Assembly (NCBI GenBank): GCA_004362315.1
Contig: SNWL01000003.1
Location: 1,178,001 to 1,242,000 of the forward strand
DNA from: Mycobacterium sp. BK086
Lineage (GTDB): Bacteria; Actinomycetota; Actinomycetes; Mycobacteriales; Mycobacteriaceae
Direction: 5' to 3'
Length of the DNA stretch: 64,000 nt
The notes under the pieces: generated by a model
What the model was told of the DNA's origin: nothing
The model's database searches: none
The model's input: the letters and a program-made list of their open reading frames with translations, nothing else
Shown: positions 59,078 to 64,000 of the stretch, one piece after another
Position numbering within the stretch: the stretch's first letter is position 1
Layout: the number at the start of each line of letters is the position of its first letter
Made by a program: the position numbers and the translations under genes

Positions 59078-59851
59078 ATGACTCTTCCTGTTCCGGCCTC
59101 ATCGATGCGGCGCGGGTACGCGCTGCCCGTCCTCGTCGGCATCACCGATCTGTCGATAGCTGCCTGCGGTTCGTCATCCACCACCTCGAGTTCGTCGCCG
59201 CAATCCGCGACATCGGGAACGACCAGCGCGGCCGCGCCGACCACATCGGGATCATCACCGGCCGCCAAGGGCGGCGGCAAAGATCATGCGGCCGGACTGA
59301 TCACGTCGGTCACCGGCAGCACCCTCACTCTGAGCAACGACAATGCCAACTCCACGGTCGGCTTCTCCTCGGCGACGAAAGTCTCCGAGCTGACCCCGGC
59401 CGCCCTCACCGACGTGACGGTCGGCAGCTGCGTATCCGTGCGGCCGGCGCGGGGCCCCAGTCCCGCCCCGGACGGCTCAGTGACGGCGGCCGCCGTCATG
59501 GTCAGCACATCGCGGGACGGCCAGTGCTTCCCCAACGCTCGTCCATCCGCCGGCTCCCCCACCCCGGCCCCGCCCAGTGGGCGTCCGGGTCACGGTGGCC
59601 TGCGCGGGACGGTGAGCTCGGTTGGTGACAACACCTTGGTCGTGACGACGGCTGGCGGAAACGCGCCGGCCAATGTCGGCCTGTCCGGCACCACGACCTA
59701 CACCAAGCGGGCCCCCGCCGACGTTCAGGCGATCGCCCAGGGCAAGTGCCTGACCGCGCGGGGCACCACCGACGGCAATGGCACCTTGCAGGCCGACGTG
59801 ATCAGCCTGCGGCCCGCTGACAACGGCAACTGTCCGTCGATGCGGCACTAG
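59078..59851 (+). CDS. lipoprotein with two DUF5666-like domains
   Basis: 257 residues. An export signal ends in the lipobox LSIAAC, so the protein should be lipid-anchored. A low-complexity Ser/Thr-rich linker (residues ~32-65) leads to two repeated modules of about 85 residues, each starting with a G(L/T)(I/V)(T/S)SV pattern: GLITSVTGSTLTLSNDNANST and GTVSSVGDNTLVVTTAGGNA. This resembles DUF5666-type extracytoplasmic repeats. Each module carries cysteines (SCVSV, QCFP, KCLTA, NCPS) that could form disulfides. Function unknown. Confidence 0.75.
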   Translation: MTLPVPASSMRRGYALPVLVGITDLSIAACGSSSTTSSSSPQSATSGTTSAAAPTTSGSSPAAKGGGKDHAAGLITSVTGSTLTLSNDNANSTVGFSSATKVSELTPAALTDVTVGSCVSVRPARGPSPAPDGSVTAAAVMVSTSRDGQCFPNARPSAGSPTPAPPSGRPGHGGLRGTVSSVGDNTLVVTTAGGNAPANVGLSGTTTYTKRAPADVQAIAQGKCLTARGTTDGNGTLQADVISLRPADNGNCPSMRH

Positions 59852-59876
59852 CAGGCCGGCCGGCGACGGAAATTTA

Positions 59877-59892
59877 GAGTAGTCGACTACTC
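59877..59892. promoter_or_regulatory. 16-bp perfect palindrome
   Basis: GAGTAGTCGACTACTC is fully self-complementary and stands between the lipoprotein stop (59851) and the first of the two unknown paralogs. A dimeric repressor site is the simplest reading. Confidence 0.5.
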
Positions 59893-59990
59893 GTTTCCAG
59901 CGGCGACGGCGACTGTACGGTGTCGCGCGGGGGAAGACCGGTCTGGCGACACGACGAGGTGCCCTTATAGCGACGGAGAGCTCGACGCAC

Positions 59991-60494
59991 TTGCGGCTGC
60001 TTGCCAGCATCGATCCCCGGCTATGGGATGTTCTGTTTCCTCCACAACCCAAGTGGGGCGAGGTCGTGCCCGCCGGATCCGTGGCGTCCCCTGCCGAACC
60101 GTGGGGTACTGAACGCAGTGACTTTCAGCTCGAAGTTCAGATCGCGGTTCGCGATCTGACCCGCCGAATCGTTGACGCCGCCGCTGCCGCAAGTACGCAG
60201 GGTGGTGACGGTGCCGCCGTGATCGCGAGCGCGGTCGACGAGTGGGTCAGCGTCGATGACGGTGATGGCATCGGGTTGGTACCGATCAAGCTCTTCTTTC
60301 CGCCATTGTGGTGGGTCGACCTACCCCGGCCCTCGCGGGCGAATGATCTGGTCGACGTGGTTCCCGCATTTGCAGCGGCGGCCTGGTCGTTCTTGGTGAT
60401 CGCCGAAACGATCCGCGATCCATCGCTGAACAACGCGATTCACGAAGCGATCGAGAGCATCCTCGGCAGAGCCGAGCGCTCGCTGCATCATTGA
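59991..60494 (+). CDS. unknown protein, tandem paralog 1
   Basis: 167 residues from TTG 59991. It matches the next gene along its length (LRLLASIDPRLWDVLFPPQP; LQVQIA/LEVQIAVRDLTRRIVDAAAAA; AFAAAAWSF...RDPSL...AI). The paralog starts MAIESSTLMRLL; here the same place reads ATA-GCG-ACG-GAG-AGC-TCG-ACG-CAC-TTG, so the expected ATG codon has become ATA (59967). Either TTG is used or the start is lost. No signal peptide or membrane segment; no family recognised. Confidence 0.6.
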   Translation: MRLLASIDPRLWDVLFPPQPKWGEVVPAGSVASPAEPWGTERSDFQLEVQIAVRDLTRRIVDAAAAASTQGGDGAAVIASAVDEWVSVDDGDGIGLVPIKLFFPPLWWVDLPRPSRANDLVDVVPAFAAAAWSFLVIAETIRDPSLNNAIHEAIESILGRAERSLHH

Positions 60495-60515
60495 GCACTC
60501 GTTCCAACGAGTGCT
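60494..60515 (+). terminator. perfect 10-bp-arm hairpin after paralog 1
   Basis: AGCACTCGTT-CC-AACGAGTGCT begins at the last base of the stop codon. It lacks a T-run; it may be a terminator or an operator for the second paralog. Confidence 0.5.
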
Positions 60516-60612
60516 ACGGGTAGTCAGATCGGGTAGCGCCTTACTCACCGCGACCGGGTGCGATCGCCGTACGTTGGCGTCAGGTATCAGTCTGATGAGA
60601 CGGGGGCTTCTG

Positions 60613-61107
60613 ATGGCGATCGAAAGTTCGACGCTCATGCGGCTGTTGGCAAGCATCGATCCCCGACTGTGGGAGGTCCTGTTTCCACCGCAGCCACCCT
60701 GGGTTGGCAAGGGCCACGGCACCATTCACGATCCGTGGAACGACGTCCAGCTACAGGTTCAGATCGCGACTCGCGATGTCGCCCGCCGGATCGTAGAGGC
60801 CGCGGCCGCCGTCAGGGCACAAGGGGGTGACGGCGCCGCGGTCATCAAGCGGTCGGTCGATGAGTGGGTGCAGGTCGACGACGGCGATGGCACCGGCACG
60901 ATCCCCCGCTTCTTCCCAGCACCGTGGCCCTACGACCCGCCACGACCGCCGCGTCCGAATGAGTTGGTCGACCTAGCTCCGGCATTCGCGGCAGCCGCCT
61001 GGTCGTTCTCGACGTTCGGGGCCACGGTTCGCGATCCGTCCCTTCAGCAAGCCATCGGTGCGGCCGTCGACACGATCATCGACGCGGCTGCAAGCCTGCA
61101 ACGGTGA
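60613..61107 (+). CDS. unknown protein, tandem paralog 2
   Basis: 164 residues from ATG 60613, with GGGGG about 7 bases upstream; an ATG at 60595 is possible. It shares the whole layout of the preceding gene: MRLLASIDPRLWEVLFPPQPPW, a QLQVQIATRDVARRIVEAAAAV helix, GDGAAVI..SVDEWVQVDDGDG, a proline-rich middle and FAAAAWSF...RDPSLQQAI. It is soluble and mostly helical by appearance. The pair arose by tandem duplication. Function unknown. Confidence 0.7.
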   Translation: MAIESSTLMRLLASIDPRLWEVLFPPQPPWVGKGHGTIHDPWNDVQLQVQIATRDVARRIVEAAAAVRAQGGDGAAVIKRSVDEWVQVDDGDGTGTIPRFFPAPWPYDPPRPPRPNELVDLAPAFAAAAWSFSTFGATVRDPSLQQAIGAAVDTIIDAAASLQR

Positions 61108-61111
61108 ATGC

Positions 61112-61498
61112 CTAAGCGGCCGTGCAACGTTGAGGGTCCGATTCGCAGAGCGGTGTGACCCCGCGAAAGCGATACCGATGCGCAGCAACCCACCGATAGA
61201 CCATCTCTTGGACAGGACCTACGCCCGGGATGCCGTAGGCGACAAGCGGTAACCGCGTACCCAACGCCGTCGAGATTGCGGCATTGACCGCCTTCGCGCC
61301 CTCGAATACGGCCCCGGACGAGTCCAGCCACCAGGAGCTCTGCAGCAACCGTTCGGCATCGACGCCGACCCGCTCACGCACGCCGGGAGCCTGCATCGGT
61401 TCGGTCGCAAGACGTCCCGTTCGGTTGAGTCGCAGCAGCCCGTTGCGCGCCCGGGTACACATCCCGCAGTTTCCATCGAAGACAAAGACGCCGTTCAT
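61112..61498 (-). CDS. DCC-family thiol-disulfide oxidoreductase (DUF393)
   Basis: 128 residues starting MNGVFVFDGNCGMCTRAR: the FDGxCxxC motif with Cys11 and Cys14 defines this family. A later RLPLVAYGIPGVGPVQEMVYRWVAAHRYRFRG block is also typical. Members are thioredoxin-fold proteins of mostly unknown partner. It converges on the paralog pair with a 4-base gap. Confidence 0.85.
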   Translation of the reverse strand: MNGVFVFDGNCGMCTRARNGLLRLNRTGRLATEPMQAPGVRERVGVDAERLLQSSWWLDSSGAVFEGAKAVNAAISTALGTRLPLVAYGIPGVGPVQEMVYRWVAAHRYRFRGVTPLCESDPQRCTAA

Positions 61499-61634
61499 GT
61501 ACCCATTGTGCTCCTGAGATCAGCGGACTGGCAGCAGAGTCACAGCCAACTGATTACCATCCGCTGGTGCCCATAATTGACGAGATCGTCGATACCGTCG
61601 GATCTGGTTCCCCGCGAAGGGATGCCCCGTTGAC

Positions 61635-62243
61635 ATGAACCCTGCTGATTCCTTCTGGCTCGGCCATACCGTCGTCTACACACTCGGCCTATGGGTGCTG
61701 TGCGCTGTTGTCGGTGCGGCGATCAGCAAGAACTGGAAGAACCGCGGGGTCGCCGAAGGGTTGGTACTCGGCGGCCTGCTCGGCATCCTCGGCGTGGCGA
61801 TTGCGGCGTGCCTGCCCAAGCAGCTTCCGCCGGCACCCCCGGGCATGATCGCGGTGCAATGCCCGCGTTGCAACGCCGTCCAGAACGTGCCGATGGGTCA
61901 GCCGCAATACCAGTGCTGGCAGTGCCACACATCGACTCCCACGCCGGGCTCCTACCTCGAATTCGATGCACTGGCCAATCGCGAAGCGGCACGGCAGACT
62001 TCAGCCACCCGCAAGGTGCGGTGCTTCAATTGCAAAACAGTGCAGACGGTTCCAGATCTCCCCATGGCGCACTGCAGTGAATGCGGCAGCGTGATGAAGC
62101 TGGCCGATCGCAAAGCACCACCACAGAGCGCACCCACGCGCACGGTGCGTTGCTTCAACTGCAAATCAGTGCAGGCCGTTCCAGACCTTCCCATGGCCGA
62201 CTGCAGCGAATGTGGAAGCGTGATGAAGCTTTCAAATCGATAG
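61635..62243 (+). CDS. membrane-anchored zinc-ribbon repeat protein
   Basis: 202 residues. Two membrane segments (residues ~10-30 and 42-60) are followed by three zinc-ribbon units: CPRCNAVQNVPMGQPQYQCWQC, then two nearly identical CFNC...PMAxCSECGSVMKL units 43 residues apart. Each has a CxxC pair at both ends, so three zinc ions are likely. The duplication is also visible in the DNA (about 62014-62112 and 62143-62240). Such cytosolic ribbons often bind proteins or nucleic acid. A convergent terminator follows. Function unknown. Confidence 0.75.
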   Translation: MNPADSFWLGHTVVYTLGLWVLCAVVGAAISKNWKNRGVAEGLVLGGLLGILGVAIAACLPKQLPPAPPGMIAVQCPRCNAVQNVPMGQPQYQCWQCHTSTPTPGSYLEFDALANREAARQTSATRKVRCFNCKTVQTVPDLPMAHCSECGSVMKLADRKAPPQSAPTRTVRCFNCKSVQAVPDLPMADCSECGSVMKLSNR

Positions 62244-62255
62244 CAGAGCAACGGA

Positions 62256-62289
62256 ATTGGTGGCTCCGACGCGGACCGGAGCCACCAAT
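62256..62289. terminator. convergent transcription terminator
   Basis: ATTGGTGGCTCCG (62256-62268) and CGGAGCCACCAAT (62277-62289) are perfect 13-base arms with an 8-base loop, placed between two convergent genes (stops at 62243 and 62311). Confidence 0.75.
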
Positions 62290-62310
62290 CCCTGCTAGTA
62301 CGGTCTCCCC

Positions 62311-63828
62311 CTATTGACCGTTCTGCCCGTTGGCTCCGTTGGTGGTCGTGCCCGTGCCGCCCTTGCCGCCGACACCGGGCCGGCTGCCGACCAAGCCGCC
62401 GCCACTGCCGCCGTTGCCACCCTTGCCACCGGTGCCGACGCCGGTGACCGACGTACCCTTGCCGCCGGTTCCGCCGGGGCCGCCGGAGCCGGTGTACGCA
62501 CCGCCACCGCCGCCGTTGCCGCCCAGACCACCAGTTCCGTTGCCGCTCACCGATGTACCGTTGCCGGCGGTGCCGCCCTTGCCACCGTTACCGGCGAACG
62601 AACCACCCCGGCCGGCATTGCCGCCGTCGCCGCCGACACCGTTGCCGGTGGTAGCCGTGCCGCTGCCACCCGTGCCGCCGTTGCCGCCGTTACCGCCGAA
62701 ACCGGACGCCGCGCCCCGGCCGCCGGTGCCGCCGGTAGCATCTCCGGTCGCCGAGATCACCGAACCGCCGGAGCCGCCGGAGCCGCCGTAACCGATGGCC
62801 CCGGACACGCCGCCATCGCCACCGTTGCCGCCGGTTGCATCGCCGACCGCAACGAGGTTGGAGCTGCCGTCACCGCCGTTACCGCCGTTGCCGTAGAACT
62901 GGCCACCGGTTCCGCCGTTACCGCCGTTGTAGGCGGTCCCGAGCACGGGGTCGACGTTGGCATTGCCGCCGTTGCCGCCGTTGCCGACGCCACCGGAATT
63001 GCCGCCGTCCCCGCCAGCCCCGCCGAGAATGCTTCCGTCGCCGCCGTTTCCGCCGTTGCCGTAGAAGCCACCGTTGCCGCCCTTGCCGCCGTCGGCGATG
63101 GCGAGCGGGTTGCCGGCACCGCCGTCGCCGCCGTTACCGTAGATCAGGCCGCCGTTACCGCCATTGCCACCAACGACACTGGTGCCACCGTTGCCGACCA
63201 GCCCTGCGTTGCCGCCGTTGCCGTTGACCAGCGCGTTGCCGCCGCTGCCCAAGAACAACCCGCCGTTGCCGCCGTTGCCGGCGAGCACCGCGTTGCCACC
63301 GTTACCGATGAACCCCGCATTGCCGCCGTTGCCGCCGGCCAGGCTGTCTCCGCCGAAGCCGTAGAACAGGCCACCGTTGCCGCCGTTCTGGCCGGGAAGC
63401 ACGCCGGCCGCACCGTTGCCGATCAGAAATCCGCCGTCCTGACCGGGAAGCACGCCGTTACCGACCAATCCGGCCGTGAACACCAGCGTGAGCGGATTGG
63501 CCAGGATCGGCGTGATGAAGGTGTTGAAGGCCACCAATGGGTCGAGGCCGGGGACGCCGGGCGCGGCATTCGCTTGGAGGAGTGCTTGCGTGACAGCACC
63601 GGCCCCCGAGTCTCCGACCAGTGACGCGGCCGGCAAGGCACTGCACAACTGCGCGAGAGTGCAAGCCGGCGCAGCAGGTGCAGCCGACGCAGTCGCCGCG
63701 CCGAATGCACCGGATACCCCGGCCGTCAAGGCGGCACCGACCATCACTCCGCCGGCAGCCCTTTTGGCCACCATCGCCCGCCTGACTTCTACTTTTTGGT
63801 GTTTGCCAATCGTCTTTGATTTGGACAT
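62311..63828 (-). CDS. secreted PGRS-type glycine-rich repeat protein lacking a PE domain
   Basis: 505 residues from ATG 63828 with GGAGGGA upstream. The N-terminus ([30 protein letters not shown]) is a signal peptide ending near residue 49, not a PE domain. Residues ~50-125 are a unique segment with two cysteines. From ~125 to the end are more than thirty NGGxGG-type repeats, as in PE_PGRS proteins. PGRS tracts bind calcium and sit at the mycobacterial surface; this may have the same role. Repeat number is prone to change and to sequencing error. Confidence 0.85.
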   Translation of the reverse strand: MSKSKTIGKHQKVEVRRAMVAKRAAGGVMVGAALTAGVSGAFGAATASAAPAAPACTLAQLCSALPAASLVGDSGAGAVTQALLQANAAPGVPGLDPLVAFNTFITPILANPLTLVFTAGLVGNGVLPGQDGGFLIGNGAAGVLPGQNGGNGGLFYGFGGDSLAGGNGGNAGFIGNGGNAVLAGNGGNGGLFLGSGGNALVNGNGGNAGLVGNGGTSVVGGNGGNGGLIYGNGGDGGAGNPLAIADGGKGGNGGFYGNGGNGGDGSILGGAGGDGGNSGGVGNGGNGGNANVDPVLGTAYNGGNGGTGGQFYGNGGNGGDGSSNLVAVGDATGGNGGDGGVSGAIGYGGSGGSGGSVISATGDATGGTGGRGAASGFGGNGGNGGTGGSGTATTGNGVGGDGGNAGRGGSFAGNGGKGGTAGNGTSVSGNGTGGLGGNGGGGGAYTGSGGPGGTGGKGTSVTGVGTGGKGGNGGSGGGLVGSRPGVGGKGGTGTTTNGANGQNGQ

Positions 63829-64000
63829 GGTTGATTCCCTCCAGAGTCCGGATCCCCCGATCCGGTGATAGATGCACTGATCGATGTGTGATAGCTGGAG
63901 ACAAAGTAGTTGCCAGCTAGGCAGATTGGACCCCCGGCCACAGTGGCTACGCCTCAACCACTGCGATCAGTACAGAAACTCCGTATGTGCAGGCCCACGC
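63829..64000. other. upstream region of the PGRS gene, no gene seen
   Basis: 172 bases to the window edge. It contains the ribosome binding site of the PGRS gene; I could not identify a convincing promoter, gene or RNA in it. Confidence 0.5.

Noticed and set aside
62314-63624. A 436-residue plus-strand open frame
   Set aside because: It is antisense to the PGRS gene; the repeated GC-rich codons keep other frames open. Its alanine/valine-rich translation has no domain or ribosome binding site.

Overview
This window has the high-GC, gene-dense look of a fast-growing mycobacterium (Mycolicibacterium-type actinobacterium). Supporting signs are a WhiB protein, two glycine-rich PGRS-type surface proteins, a Ddn-like F420-type reductase, many acyl-CoA enzymes, TetR regulators, frequent ATGA/GTGA overlaps and probable leaderless starts. 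I saw no rRNA, tRNA, CRISPR array, insertion sequence or phage genes. There is no gene-free stretch above 300 bases.

Region 1 (1-20371, nearly all minus strand) is acyl-CoA metabolism. A short operon (a SnoaL-crotonase fusion, an acyl-CoA dehydrogenase and an FAD oxidoreductase cut by the window edge) lies at 1-3247. A twelve-gene operon runs from 20371 down to 8176: three crotonases, a Rieske oxygenase alpha/beta pair, a 75-residue unknown, a thiolase, an HMG-CoA-synthase-like/DUF35 fusion, an Ltp-like thiolase, an SDR and two acyl-CoA ligases. The two operons share a promoter/operator sequence. Together they look like a CoA-dependent pathway for a terpenoid-, steroid- or aromatic-like substrate; the substrate is not identifiable from sequence.

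Region 2 (4029-8162 and 22316-38876) is the most unusual part. Three close CrtI/PYROXD2-like FAD oxidoreductases and one more distant FAD enzyme sit among membrane proteins. Two AveC-like (spirocyclase-family) proteins and four shorter paralogous membrane proteins appear to share conserved acidic motifs with each other. Three further ~240-residue membrane proteins form another family. Orphan cytochrome-oxidase subunit III-like and IV-like genes occur twice, each time in one operon with a CrtI-like gene and a ~240-residue protein, and no catalytic oxidase subunit is visible. TetR genes are interleaved, and one TetR promoter shares a 19/20-identical operator with a membrane-protein gene 1.6 kb away. 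I propose an undescribed multi-module membrane system for oxidising or cyclising a lipid or isoprenoid.

Region 3 (38955-51925) is mixed metabolism: secreted serine protease, flavin monooxygenase, quinone oxidoreductase, benzoylformate decarboxylase plus a cis-CaaD-type tautomerase, an ECF sigma factor with a membrane partner, a GntR-led operon (acyl-CoA ligase, class II aldolase, amidohydrolase), a D-2-hydroxyacid dehydrogenase and an isochorismatase-like hydrolase.

Region 4 (51966-64000) is mostly envelope and unknown genes: a proline-rich membrane protein, a channel-like membrane protein, a WhiB protein, a Ddn-like reductase, a Tat-lipoprotein flavoenzyme, an endoglycoceramidase-like GH5 enzyme behind a PGRS linker, a VOC protein, a lipoprotein, a tandem pair of unknown paralogs, a DCC thiol protein, a zinc-ribbon membrane protein and a PGRS protein lacking a PE domain.
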